NCBI RefSeq assembly: GCF_000761215.1
Contig: NZ_CP009438.1
Span: forward strand, 6,924,501 to 6,988,500
Reading direction: 5' to 3'
DNA length: 64,000 nt
Origin: Streptomyces glaucescens
GTDB taxonomy: Bacteria; Actinomycetota; Actinomycetes; Streptomycetales; Streptomycetaceae
Under the pieces are notes generated by a model. That model saw only the letters and a program-made list of their open reading frames with translations. It was not told the DNA's origin and did not search any database. How positions within the stretch are numbered: position 1 is the first letter of the stretch; each line of letters starts with the position of its first letter. Position numbers and translations under genes: made by a program. Of the stretch, positions 16,514-24,921 are shown one piece after another.

Positions 16514-18241
16514 GTGGCAGGCTCCGCGGAGTCCGGAGAGGCACACCTCCGGCTTCCCCAGCTCCGGCTCGACGAGCTGCTGGAGGAGGTCCAGGCCCGC
16601 CTGGACGCGGTCCGCGGCACCCGCGACCGGGTGCACAACCTGCTGGAAGCGGTGCTCTCGGTCGGCAGCGAGCTGGACCTGGAACAGGTGCTGCACAGCA
16701 TCGTGCAGGCCGCGGCGGTGCTGGTGGACGCCCGGTACGCGGCGCTGGGCGTGATCGGCCCCGACGGCAGGCGGCTCGCGGACTTCCACACGGTCGGCGT
16801 CACCGAGGACCAGATCACCGGGATCGGCAGCTTCCCCGAGGGCCACGGCATCCTCGGCGAACTGATCCGCAACCCCGAACCGCTGCGGCTGGCCAAGCTC
16901 TCCGACCACCCCGCCTCGTACGGCTTCCCGCCCCACCACCCGCCGATGAACACCTTCGTCGGCGTCCCCATCCGGGTGCGCGACCAGGTCTTCGGCAACC
17001 TCTACCTGACCGAGAAGCGCGGCGGCGCGCAGTTCGACGACGAGGACGAGTCGGTCCTCGCCACGCTCGCCGTCGCGGCCGGTGTGGCCATCGACAACGC
17101 CCGCCTGTACGAGGAGTCCCGGCTGCGGGAACGCTGGCTGCGGGCCAGCGCGGAGATCACCCACAGCATCATGTCCGGCAGCGACCGCGCGCAGGTGCTG
17201 CGGCTGATCGCCGAGCGCGCCCGGGAGATCACCGGCGCGGAGCTGGCCGTGGTCGCGGTGCCCACGGAGGGCGCCGGCGCCGGCACCCTCACCGTGGAAC
17301 TGGCCCTGGGCCGCGAGGCGGACGCCCACCAGGGCCTGGTGCTGCCGGTGCGGGCGAGCCTGATCGGCCGGGCCTTCGCCACCGCCACCACCGTCACCAG
17401 CGCGGACATCACCCAGGACGACCGGGTCTCGTCCGGCCCGCCGCGGTTCGCCGGACTCGGCCCGGCCGTCGCGGTGCCCATCGGCAGCGGGGACGGGGTC
17501 CGCGGGGTGGTGCTGCTGGTCCGCGAAGCTGGTCAGACGGTCTTCACCGAGCAGCGCACCGAGCCGCTGAAGTCGTTCGCCGGGCAGGCCGCGGTGGCCA
17601 TGGAGCTCGCCGAGCGGCGCCGGGACGCCGAACGGATCGCGGTGCTCCAGGACCGTGACCGGATCGCCCGCGACCTGCACGACCTGGCGATCCAGCGGCT
17701 CTTCGCCACCGGGATGACCCTGCAGAGCGCGGGGCGCTTCATCGAGCACCCGGGGGCCGCCGAACGGGTGTCGCGCGCGGTCGACGACCTCGACGAGACC
17801 ATCAAGATCATCCGTTCGACCATCTTCGGACTGCGGTCCCGCGAGACCGGCGCCGGGACCGGTCTGCGCGCCCGGGCGGTCCGCGTGGTGGGCGAGGCCG
17901 CCCCGGTCCTCGGCTTCGCGCCGGGTCTGCGGATGGACGGACTGCTCGACACCCGCGTCCCCCGGGAGACCGCCGACCACGCGATCGCCGTCCTGTCCGA
18001 GGCCCTGACCAACGTCGCCCGGCACGCCCGCGCCGGCCGCGCCGACGTCGTCCTCGCCACCGACGGGCGCGAACTGCGCCTGGAGGTCGCCGACGACGGC
18101 GTCGGCATCCCGCCCGGGGGCCGCCGCAGCGGGCTGCGCAACATGGCGGAACGCGCCGCCCAGCTGGGCGGCGACCTGACGTGGACGGCACCGCCGTCCG
18201 GGGGCACGAGACTGGTGTGGCGGGTGCCGGTGACGCCCTGA
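16514..18241 (+). CDS. DevS/DosT-like GAF-GAF sensor histidine kinase
   Basis: This 575-residue cytosolic kinase starts at a GTG after an AGGAGGAA ribosome site. It has two GAF domains (about 52-200 and 215-368), a HisKA_3 segment with phosphorylated H389 in RDLHDLAIQRLF, and an HATPase domain ending in GLRNMAERAAQLGG. The first GAF contains FPPHHPPMNTF followed by VFGNLYLTEK, the region that carries the heme-ligating histidine in DevS and DosT, so gas sensing (O2, NO, CO) through heme is likely. No membrane segment is present. It pairs with the regulator encoded just upstream. Confidence 0.92.
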   Translation: MAGSAESGEAHLRLPQLRLDELLEEVQARLDAVRGTRDRVHNLLEAVLSVGSELDLEQVLHSIVQAAAVLVDARYAALGVIGPDGRRLADFHTVGVTEDQITGIGSFPEGHGILGELIRNPEPLRLAKLSDHPASYGFPPHHPPMNTFVGVPIRVRDQVFGNLYLTEKRGGAQFDDEDESVLATLAVAAGVAIDNARLYEESRLRERWLRASAEITHSIMSGSDRAQVLRLIAERAREITGAELAVVAVPTEGAGAGTLTVELALGREADAHQGLVLPVRASLIGRAFATATTVTSADITQDDRVSSGPPRFAGLGPAVAVPIGSGDGVRGVVLLVREAGQTVFTEQRTEPLKSFAGQAAVAMELAERRRDAERIAVLQDRDRIARDLHDLAIQRLFATGMTLQSAGRFIEHPGAAERVSRAVDDLDETIKIIRSTIFGLRSRETGAGTGLRARAVRVVGEAAPVLGFAPGLRMDGLLDTRVPRETADHAIAVLSEALTNVARHARAGRADVVLATDGRELRLEVADDGVGIPPGGRRSGLRNMAERAAQLGGDLTWTAPPSGGTRLVWRVPVTP

Positions 18242-18290
18242 ACCGGCACCCGGGGCCCGCGCCGGCGGGCCGGGACACCGGCCGGTCCGC

Positions 18291-19493
18291 TCAGGCCGCG
18301 CCGGCCTGCCACAGGTCGGGGCCGAACACCTCGTAGCGGATGCTCCGCGGCGGGACGCCCCGCTGGAGCAGCGCGGACCGCACGTCCCGCATGAACGGCA
18401 GCGGCCCGCACAGGTACACGGTGGCGCCGGCGGGCACCGTCACCTCGGACAGGTCCATCCGGCCGGTGCGGGCACCGGCCTCGGCCAGGCCCGCCCGCTC
18501 GTACCAGAACACGGCCTGCGCGTGCGGCAGACGATCCGTCAGCTCCCGGGTCTCGGCGCGCAGGGCGTGGTCGCCGGGGGAGCGGTCGGCGTGCAGGACG
18601 AGGACGGCCCGCTCGGAGCCGGTCGCGGCGAGCCGGTCGAGCATGCCGACCAGGGGGGTGCAGCCGATGCCCGCCGACACGAGGACGAGCGGGGTGTCCG
18701 CCTCGTCGAGGACGACGTCGCCGAACGGCGCGGACAGGGTGAGTTCGTCCCCCACCCGCACGGTCCGGTGCAGCAGGTCCGACACCTCGCCCGCCGGGGC
18801 GCCGGCGCCGCCCGCGACCCGCTTGACGGTGATGCGGCGCAACTGGCCGCCCGGGTCGCAGGACAGGCTGTACTGGCGCACCTGGCGCACCCCGTCCGGC
18901 ATCGTCATCCGCACGCTCACGTACTGCCCGGCGCGGGCCGCCGGGGCGGGGCCGCCGTCGGCGGGCCGCAGCAGGAAGGACACCACGTCCGCGGTCTCCG
19001 CACGGCGCTCCACGACCGTCCACGGCCGCCAGATGTCACCCGGCGCCACTCCCGCGTCCCGGTAGATCCGGGCCTCCCGGGCGATCAGCGCGCCGGCCAT
19101 CAGCCAGTACACCTCGTCCCAGGCCGCCGCCACCCGCGGCGTCACCGCGTCGCCCAGCACCTCGGCGATCGCACCGAACAGGTACTTGTGGACGATCGTG
19201 TACTGGTCCTCGGTGACGCCGACGGCCGTGTGCTTGTGCGCGATCCGCTCCAGCAGGGCGTCCGGACGGGCGTCGGGCTCCGCCAGCAGCGCGCTCGCGA
19301 AGCCCGCCACCGCCCCGGCCAGGGCCCGGCGCTGCGTGCCGACGGCCTGGTTGCCCCGGTTGAACATGCCGTCCAGCAGTTCCGGACGGTCCTGGAACAT
19401 CGAGCCGTAGAAACGCTCGGTGATCTCGTCGAGCGCACCGGCCACGGCGGGCAGCGTGGCGCGTATGACGGCGGCGGACTCAGCGGACAGCAT
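18291..19493 (-). CDS. Flavohemoglobin (NO dioxygenase type)
   Basis: The ATG at 19493 follows a GGGAGG ribosome site; the frame is open upstream but not coding. The 400 residues hold a globin domain (1-135) with B10 tyrosine Y29 in FYGSMF and proximal H88 in AHKHTAVGV, an FAD domain with RQYSLS, and an NAD domain with GIGCTPLVGML and VYLCGPLPFM. This is the Hmp architecture, which oxidises nitric oxide to nitrate using O2 and NAD(P)H. It lies next to the DevRS-like genes, and paired DevR-box-like sites precede it, so induction by NO or hypoxia is plausible. Confidence 0.9.
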   Translation of the reverse strand: MLSAESAAVIRATLPAVAGALDEITERFYGSMFQDRPELLDGMFNRGNQAVGTQRRALAGAVAGFASALLAEPDARPDALLERIAHKHTAVGVTEDQYTIVHKYLFGAIAEVLGDAVTPRVAAAWDEVYWLMAGALIAREARIYRDAGVAPGDIWRPWTVVERRAETADVVSFLLRPADGGPAPAARAGQYVSVRMTMPDGVRQVRQYSLSCDPGGQLRRITVKRVAGGAGAPAGEVSDLLHRTVRVGDELTLSAPFGDVVLDEADTPLVLVSAGIGCTPLVGMLDRLAATGSERAVLVLHADRSPGDHALRAETRELTDRLPHAQAVFWYERAGLAEAGARTGRMDLSEVTVPAGATVYLCGPLPFMRDVRSALLQRGVPPRSIRYEVFGPDLWQAGAA

Positions 19494-19614
19494 GAAGCCT
19501 CCCTGGACAGGACGGACAGGACAGCGGGACGACCGCAGCGAGCGCACGACCGGCCGCCTCTGTATAGCAACCGCAGCCGCCCCCGCCACGGCGTTCACGG
19601 GCCGTTGCCGGCAA

Positions 19615-19656
19615 CCGGGGACCACGGGCCCGGGAAGTCGGGACCTTCGGCCCCCT
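19615..19656. promoter_or_regulatory. Tandem DevR-box-like sites
   Basis: Two sites match the mycobacterial DevR box (TTSGGGACTWWAGTCCCSAA) at 12 of 20 (19615-19634) and 14 of 20 positions (19637-19656). Their starts are 22 bp apart, two helical turns, as often seen in DevR targets. They lie about 120 bp upstream of the flavohemoglobin start. A weaker copy is at 19802-19821 near the cNMP gene. Confidence 0.5.
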
Positions 19657-19662
19657 GACCGA

Positions 19663-19780
19663 GGGCCCACCGGACCCACCGCCGGGACGGCGCCCATCGG
19701 ACCCCCGGCGGGGCGGGGCCCGACCCACGGTCCGGGCGGGGCCCACCGGACCCACCGCCCGGACGGGGCCCATCGGCACC
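19663..19780. repeat. About 42-bp GC-rich block duplicated with 76-bp spacing
   Basis: The block at 19663-19704 (beginning GGGCCCACCGGACCCACCGC) recurs at 19739-19780 with few differences. Within it the GGAC...GCCC elements continue the roughly 22-bp phasing of the DevR-like sites. Confidence 0.65.
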
Positions 19781-19895
19781 CCGCCGGGGCCGCCCGGCCC
19801 AAGCGGGACCGTGCCCCCGGGCCGGACCCTGGAAGCAGGTGCCGTACCGCGGCGGCACGCACACTCCGGCCGCCGCCGCACGAGGAGGTGCAGTC

Positions 19896-20360
19896 ATGAC
19901 CACCGCGACCACGCCCCGCGTGACCCGCTCCCTGCCCGCCGGACACCGGGGCACGCTCATGACCCTCGCCCGCGAGACGAGCGTCCCGCAGGGCACGCGA
20001 CTGTTCGACGAGGGCGGCCGCGCCGACCGCTTCTGGATCATCCGCACCGGGACGGTCGCCCTCGACGTCCGGGTGCCCGGCCGGCGCCCGGCCGTCATCG
20101 AGACGCTGGGTTTCGGCGATCTCGTCGGCTGCTCCTGGCTCTTCGCGCCGCACGTGTGGCACCTGGGCGCCGAGGCGGTGACACCGGTGCGCGCCTGGGA
20201 GTTCGACGCCAGGGCCGTACGCGACCTGTGCCGCGGCGACCCCCGCCTGGGGGAGGCCGTCGGGCGCTGGGTGGGCCAGGTGCTCGTCCACCGCCTGCAC
20301 GCGGCCCGCACCCGGCTACTCGACCTGTACGCCCCCTACGGCAGCGGCATTCCCGGCTGA
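19896..20360 (+). CDS. Cyclic-nucleotide-binding-domain protein (Crp/Fnr sensor domain only)
   Basis: From the ATG at 19896, after an AGGAGGTG ribosome site, the protein is 154 residues. It is a single cupin-like cNMP domain: LFDEGGRADRFWIIRTGTVALDV, then ETLGFGDLVGCSWLF in the phosphate-binding-cassette position. The C-terminal HTH of Crp/Fnr regulators is missing: the frame stops after one long helix. It may bind a small ligand and act on another protein. It is divergent from the flavohemoglobin gene and shares its regulatory region, so it probably belongs to the same redox regulon. Confidence 0.85.
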   Translation: MTTATTPRVTRSLPAGHRGTLMTLARETSVPQGTRLFDEGGRADRFWIIRTGTVALDVRVPGRRPAVIETLGFGDLVGCSWLFAPHVWHLGAEAVTPVRAWEFDARAVRDLCRGDPRLGEAVGRWVGQVLVHRLHAARTRLLDLYAPYGSGIPG

Positions 20361-20388
20361 GCGCCCCGGCGCGTCCGCTCGCCGGACG

Positions 20389-20853
20389 TCACGCGCCGCT
20401 CGTGTTGCGGATCATGCGCCGCAGCACCCTCAGGGCGGTGACGTAGTCGGCGTCCTCGATGCCCTCGTGGACGCGGGCGCGGATCGCCGGGGCGTGCCGC
20501 TTCAGTTCGGCCCGCGCGGCCTCGCCCGCCTCGGTGATCCACCACCGCCCGTCGCCGTCCCGGGTGAGCCGGCCGCCCTCCAGCAGGGCCCTCGCCTCCG
20601 CGGCCAGGTCGTCCTCGGGCCTGAGGTAGGAGCGCATGGCCTGGCGCAGCTCCGCGAGCGTCCTGCCGCGGCCGTCGGGGGACAGGTCGTGCGGCGACAG
20701 GTTCCGCAGCAGCCAGTACTGGGGCTGGGTGAATCCCAGTTCCGCCTGCCGGGCCCGGGTGAACGCGATGAGCGCCTGATGGGCCACTCCCGTCCAGTAC
20801 GCGGCCGGCTGCGCCGCGAGCTCGGCGTCCGTCAAGTCCTCGGGTGTCGTCAT
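20389..20853 (-). CDS. MarR-like winged-helix regulator
   Basis: The ATG at 20853 has a GAGGAG ribosome site 8 bases upstream and gives 154 residues. The N-terminal helix (LAAQPAAYWTGVAHQALIAFTRARQ) is followed by a wHTH with FTQPQYWLLRNLS and LLEGGRLTRDGDGRWWITEAGEAARAEL as the wing. The layout is MarR-like with a long C-terminal helix pair for dimerisation. Target unknown. The stop is convergent with the cNMP-domain gene, and the start faces away from the protease-nuclease gene, which lies about 100 bp upstream on the same strand. Confidence 0.78.
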   Translation of the reverse strand: MTTPEDLTDAELAAQPAAYWTGVAHQALIAFTRARQAELGFTQPQYWLLRNLSPHDLSPDGRGRTLAELRQAMRSYLRPEDDLAAEARALLEGGRLTRDGDGRWWITEAGEAARAELKRHAPAIRARVHEGIEDADYVTALRVLRRMIRNTSGA

Positions 20854-20952
20854 GTCCGCGCGCTCCTCGTGTGGCCGGTCGCTGCGGCAGCACCGTAGGA
20901 CCTCGACCGAGGTCGAGGTCAAGGAGACCGCCAGGAGGCGCAGCGGGACCCC

Positions 20953-23181
20953 TCAGGGCCACACGCCCGAGAAGTCGATCTCGCGGGCCCACTCGGGGTG
21001 GTCGATCAGCGGATTCCGGTTGCCCTGGATCTCCGCGACGGCAGCGTTGCGGTGCCGCTCGTACTCGGTGACCGCCTCCCTCTCGTGCCACTGCAGCAGG
21101 ACGGGCAGCCGCTCCTCGGGGAACTCGGTCGCCACGTCGCCGACCCGGCCCGGGTAGCGCAGGAGGAAGTACAGGGTCGCGCGGGCGACCGCGCCCTTGC
21201 CGTCCTCCGGCTCGAATCCGACGTCCTCGCGCATCCCGCAGTCGTCCCGCTGGGACTCCTCGAAGTGGACGAAGTCGAAGAACGGCAGGTTGCCGCGGTA
21301 GCTGTTGCAGCCCGGCTCGCAGGCGAACAGGTGGTGCAGGTCGCCCCGCATCGGCTCCTTCCGGGCGAACCACGACTGCGGCACCACGTGCTCGCAGTTG
21401 AACGGCATCGCCGCCTCCAGCGCGGCGAACTCCTCCTCGAACTCGGCCGGCCCCGCCGTGCTCTCCTGGAGCAGCAGCTCCTGCACGCGGGCGAGCCGGG
21501 CCTCCGCCACGGCCGCGTCCGCCCGTATCAGCTCCTCGGCGGAGAAGCCCTTGCCCGAGTAGATGCTGCGCAGCCGCCGGTCCTCGTGCAGGTCGACCCA
21601 CGGGTAGAGCAGGTTCATCGGCTTGTACCGGGGCTGCGGGGCGTGCGTCCGCGCCAGCAGCGCGGTCAGGGCGCGGCGCAGCGCGTCACCGTCGCCGGTG
21701 CGGACGTCCGCGTAGTAGGCGTCGCGTGCCGCGGCGTCCGCCGTCCGGTCGTAGTAGGGGCGCTCCCGCGCGAGCCGGTGGCTGCTCAGGGCGGCCTCGA
21801 CGTCCTTCTCGACCGCCGAGACGATGTCCGCGCGCCCGGCAGGGTGCGGGGCGGCCGCCGGCGTCGTCACCGGCGTGGGTGCCGTCATCGCCGGCGTCGG
21901 AGCGGGTGCGGGCTGCGGGGCGGTGCTCACGGTGATCCGCAGGGGCACCGTCACCTGTATGGTGCCGTCCGCTGCCCGGACTGCCGCTGCGGGCGCCCCC
22001 TGGGGCACCTGGTGCGAGGCCTGGACGGCCGCGGCGCCTTCGGACCCCGGCGGGCCGGCGGGAGCGCCGTCGGGGACCGGCGGCGGGGCGCCCTCCGCGG
22101 AGGACGGGCCGAGACCGGTGGTGAAGACCTCGTCCCGCAGCCGGGCCGCCTCACCGGTCAGGGTCACGCCGTGCAGCGCCTGGAGCACGCGGCTGATCCG
22201 CACCCCCTCGTTGGCCCGCCACGCCAGTCGGTGCTCGCCCGTCTCCGGCCGCCACACCGTGCCGTCGACGCTCAGCGGACGGCCCTCGGCGTCGGTCTGC
22301 GGGACGGCCGAGTGGTGCAGCGCGACGACTTCCCACTGGTCGTTGAAGACGGGCGAACCCGAGGATCCCTCGCGGGTGTCGCACACATAGTGCAGGAAGC
22401 GTTCCAGGAGGTCGACGACCTGGTTGTCGCGCAGCGCGATCTGCTTCGGCTCACCCCTGGGGTGCTGGACGATGTTGACGAACTCCCCGATGATCACCTT
22501 CCCCTGCGCCTCGCTGAGGACCAGCCGGCCGAACGAGGACAGCGCCTCGCCCTGCGTGCCGCGCGGGGCGACCGCGACCAGGCTGTAGTCCAGGGCCCGG
22601 TCGGTGACGAAGAACCGGTGCGGTTCCAGCGCGAAGACCGCCGGTACGAGCGGGCCTCCGTCGACCCGGTCCTGGAAGGCGAACGCGACCGTGGCGCGGC
22701 TCGCCGGCTCCGGGCCGCGCAGCACGTGGTTGTTGGTGAGCAGCAGGGAGGGGGACACCATGAAGCCGGTGCCGTGGCCGCCTCCCGGCCCGCTGACGGT
22801 GATCCTGCCGACCGAGCGGGAGACCTGCGCGCCCTCCTCCAGGAACGCGATCGGGGTGAGGTTGTTGCGCCCGATCAGACGCTCGAGCCCCAGCACCTCA
22901 CTGGTGAACTCCTCGGGCGGCAGCAGCAGGGTGCTCCCCGCGCCGGCGGCGGGCACCGTCGGCGTCTGCTCGATCGCCCGCGCCATGGCCCAGTCGGCGC
23001 CGATGCGGGCCAGCCGCTTCTGGACCCGGTCCGGCGTGTCGGCGTAGAGCACGCCACGTGTGGCGAGGACGGACTGGTTCCTCTCCCGCTGCTGGGTGCG
23101 GTTCGCGTAGCGTGCCGCGGCCATCGTCAACTGCGACAGATAGGCCGACTCTCGTTCCGAGGCGATTTCCGCCGTGGCCAT
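20953..23181 (-). CDS. Trypsin-like serine protease fused to endonuclease I-family nuclease
   Basis: The ATG at 23181 gives 742 residues. Residues 120-345 are a trypsin/V8-like protease with triad H152 (LLTNNHVL), D198 (ALDYSLVAV) and S274 (EGSSGSP). A Pro/Ala-rich linker (360-450) contains a beta segment IQVTVPLRITVST. Residues 480-742 are an endonuclease I (PF04231-like) domain: EHVVPQSWF at 597, DLHHLFA at 614, NSYRGNLPF at 626 and the classic QGNRNPLIDHPEW end near 719. No signal peptide is visible, so the protein is probably cytosolic until processed or released. The two active sites suggest self-cleavage or a conflict/defence role, which is inference. A 507-bp leader with iterons precedes it. 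Confidence 0.88.
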   Translation of the reverse strand: MATAEIASERESAYLSQLTMAAARYANRTQQRERNQSVLATRGVLYADTPDRVQKRLARIGADWAMARAIEQTPTVPAAGAGSTLLLPPEEFTSEVLGLERLIGRNNLTPIAFLEEGAQVSRSVGRITVSGPGGGHGTGFMVSPSLLLTNNHVLRGPEPASRATVAFAFQDRVDGGPLVPAVFALEPHRFFVTDRALDYSLVAVAPRGTQGEALSSFGRLVLSEAQGKVIIGEFVNIVQHPRGEPKQIALRDNQVVDLLERFLHYVCDTREGSSGSPVFNDQWEVVALHHSAVPQTDAEGRPLSVDGTVWRPETGEHRLAWRANEGVRISRVLQALHGVTLTGEAARLRDEVFTTGLGPSSAEGAPPPVPDGAPAGPPGSEGAAAVQASHQVPQGAPAAAVRAADGTIQVTVPLRITVSTAPQPAPAPTPAMTAPTPVTTPAAAPHPAGRADIVSAVEKDVEAALSSHRLARERPYYDRTADAAARDAYYADVRTGDGDALRRALTALLARTHAPQPRYKPMNLLYPWVDLHEDRRLRSIYSGKGFSAEELIRADAAVAEARLARVQELLLQESTAGPAEFEEEFAALEAAMPFNCEHVVPQSWFARKEPMRGDLHHLFACEPGCNSYRGNLPFFDFVHFEESQRDDCGMREDVGFEPEDGKGAVARATLYFLLRYPGRVGDVATEFPEERLPVLLQWHEREAVTEYERHRNAAVAEIQGNRNPLIDHPEWAREIDFSGVWP

Positions 23182-23688
23182 GATCAGCCTCCCGGCCTGC
23201 TGGTGATCGTGGCGGTGTGTCGGGGACACGGTTCTTGCGATGACAGGCGGGGCGTCCGGTGAAGGCGTCGGGCTCTGCCGTGGACACGCGCGGACGGGAA
23301 CCGCGCGGCGCACCTCACATGGGTCTTCCTGTTCCGATGCTTCCAGACGGGGAACGGCCGCGCAAAGCAACCGCCGGCCTCGGCTTCGGTGCCGGTGCGG
23401 CGGCGGGTGCCCCGCACGGCAGGGACGTTCCCGTACGGCAGGGACGTTCCCGTACGGCCGGGACGTTCCCTACGGCCCGGGCGCCCCCGCACGGCCGGCG
23501 GCGCTCCGCGCCCAGGCGTGTGAGGCGCGGGCCCCGCCCCGTGCGCGCCGGGCACGCGCCGGCGCTGGACGGTGCTGACGCAACTCCCGCGCGGTCATCG
23601 CCTGCCGCGGGCGCCGCGGGCCGAGGAGCCTCCGCGGCACCCCGGCGCCGGCGTCCGGCAGTGCGCGTGTGTGCGACCGCCCACGGAG
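23182..23688. other. Long leader upstream of protease-nuclease gene
   Basis: No gene is supported in these 507 bp. It contains the 19-bp iterons (23414-23489) and otherwise GC-rich unstructured sequence. The promoter of the fusion gene should lie here. Confidence 0.6.
23414..23489. repeat. Three and a half 19-bp tandem repeats (iterons)
   Basis: Copies at 23414-23432, 23433-23451 and 23452-23470 differ at two positions in total, and a degenerate fourth follows (23471-23489). Each contains GGGACGTTCCC, an imperfect dyad, joined by CCGTACGG, a perfect dyad. The array lies 233-308 bp upstream of the fusion gene start and looks like a cooperative regulator binding array. Confidence 0.85.
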
Positions 23689-24009
23689 TCAGGAGTACCG
23701 GTCGGGGAGATGCAGCAGGAACACGCGGATGGCCTCGTTGATGTCCGGCAGCCTGCTGGCGACCTCGTGGACCACGGGCGTGGAGACGGTCACCCACCAC
23801 AACTCGGTCCTGCGCTGCGCGAAGCCGGAGCGGAAGGCGGACACGGAGAGGACCCCTACGGGCAGCCCACGGTCGTCGGGGGCGTACTTGAGGCCGTCGT
23901 CCCAGTACACGTCGAAGTAGTCCTTCCGGTCCGCCCGCTCGTGGAGGGAGAGTCTGCGGAGCCTCAACGCCGTCCTGAGACGTGGCTCGATGCCGTCCAA
24001 GTAGCCCAT
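23689..24009 (-). CDS. Hypothetical small protein next to protease genes
   Basis: The ATG at 24009 follows a GAGGG ribosome site and yields 106 residues; a GTG at 24039 would add ten. Sequence features are DYFDVYWDDGLKYAPDDRGLPVGVLSV and a hydrophobic strand ELWWVTVSTPVV, suggesting an alpha/beta protein. No signal peptide or known motif is seen. It lies between the secreted S1 protease and the protease-nuclease fusion, on the same strand, so it may be an inhibitor or immunity-like partner of one of them, which is speculation. Confidence 0.65.
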   Translation of the reverse strand: MGYLDGIEPRLRTALRLRRLSLHERADRKDYFDVYWDDGLKYAPDDRGLPVGVLSVSAFRSGFAQRRTELWWVTVSTPVVHEVASRLPDINEAIRVFLLHLPDRYS

Positions 24010-24084
24010 CCTGGCCCTCGCTTCCGTCGGTTCCCGCACTGCGTGCGCAGTCGGTCGGTGATCCGTGCCGGCCGGCCGGCTGCC

Positions 24085-24921
24085 TCACGGTTCGGTGGTC
24101 ACCTCGAAGCCCGCCCCGTGGACGCCCCCGGGGGTGGCGGCGTCCCGGGCGCGCAGGTCGGCGAGGATGTTGGCCGAACTGGTGTACTCGAACGGCGGGA
24201 AGGAGAAGGTGATCGCCTTGGTGATCCCGGCCCAGGGGCCCGCGGCCTGGAACCCGTTGGCCTCGGAGGGGAGTTCGCTGCCCGGCACGTGCCAGACGGC
24301 CGGTCCGCCCGAGTCGCCGGCCAGGTTGGCCGCCGGCGACCGGTAGATGCCTCCGGTGTTGGCCATGACGGTGCCGAACCACACGCCCGTCTGGCCCGAC
24401 ACGACGAGTTCGTTCACCCCCGTCGCGAGCAGCCGCTCGGTGTCGAGGGCGGGGAGCGGGGCGTTCGGGCTGGCGGTTCCCCCCGGGACCTCCAGGACGC
24501 CGGTCTGCTTCAGGTAGGGCCCCTGCGAGGAGAGCGTCACCTGGGGGACCAGCTCGATGATCATGTAGTCCTTGGTGATGTGCCCCGTCCGTGAGCCCTC
24601 GGGGTCCTTGAAGTAGCGCACGTGGCCGATCGGCCCGAAGCCGGGGTCGGCCCGGTCGTAGACGGGGGCCACGTCGTCGTGGATCTCACGGTCGGCGTAG
24701 GCGGGATCGCTGAGGCAGTGGCCGGCCGAGACGGCGATCCGGTGCCCGTACCTGTCGGTGCCCACCGCACCGATCGTGCAGAAGGGGTACGACGCCGACG
24801 GGCTGAAGAGGATCTGCATCCCGTTGTGCACGCGCTTGCCGGGTCCGGCCTGGGCGGCACCGGCTCCGGCCGTCCACAGGAGGGTGAGGCTGAGCAGCAG
24901 CGCGCACAGTCGTCTGTACAT
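24085..24921 (-). CDS. Secreted S1-family (trypsin-like) serine protease
   Basis: The ATG at 24921 gives 278 residues with a clear signal peptide (MYRRLCALLLSLTLLWTAG, cleavage near AQA at residue 25). The catalytic triad is present: H68 in SAGHC, D118 in KDYMIIEL and S204 in GDSGGPA. Cysteines C48 and C69 could form a disulfide. It should be an extracellular endopeptidase with a shallow propeptide at most. The frame is open far upstream without coding character. It shares strand and neighbourhood with the small unknown gene and the protease-nuclease fusion, and faces a divergent regulator gene. Confidence 0.88.
   Translation of the reverse strand: MYRRLCALLLSLTLLWTAGAGAAQAGPGKRVHNGMQILFSPSASYPFCTIGAVGTDRYGHRIAVSAGHCLSDPAYADREIHDDVAPVYDRADPGFGPIGHVRYFKDPEGSRTGHITKDYMIIELVPQVTLSSQGPYLKQTGVLEVPGGTASPNAPLPALDTERLLATGVNELVVSGQTGVWFGTVMANTGGIYRSPAANLAGDSGGPAVWHVPGSELPSEANGFQAAGPWAGITKAITFSFPPFEYTSSANILADLRARDAATPGGVHGAGFEVTTEP

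Larger units (their letters stand above)
19494..19895. other. Divergent regulatory region with paired GGGAC...CCC sites and repeats
   Basis: These 402 bp separate the flavohemoglobin gene from the cNMP-domain gene. No gene is supported. The region holds DevR-box-like sites and a duplicated GC-rich block, listed separately. Confidence 0.7.

Noticed and set aside
23182..23688. CRISPR-like tandem units at 23414-23489
   Set aside because: Units are 19 bp, directly adjacent without spacers, so they are iterons, not a CRISPR array.
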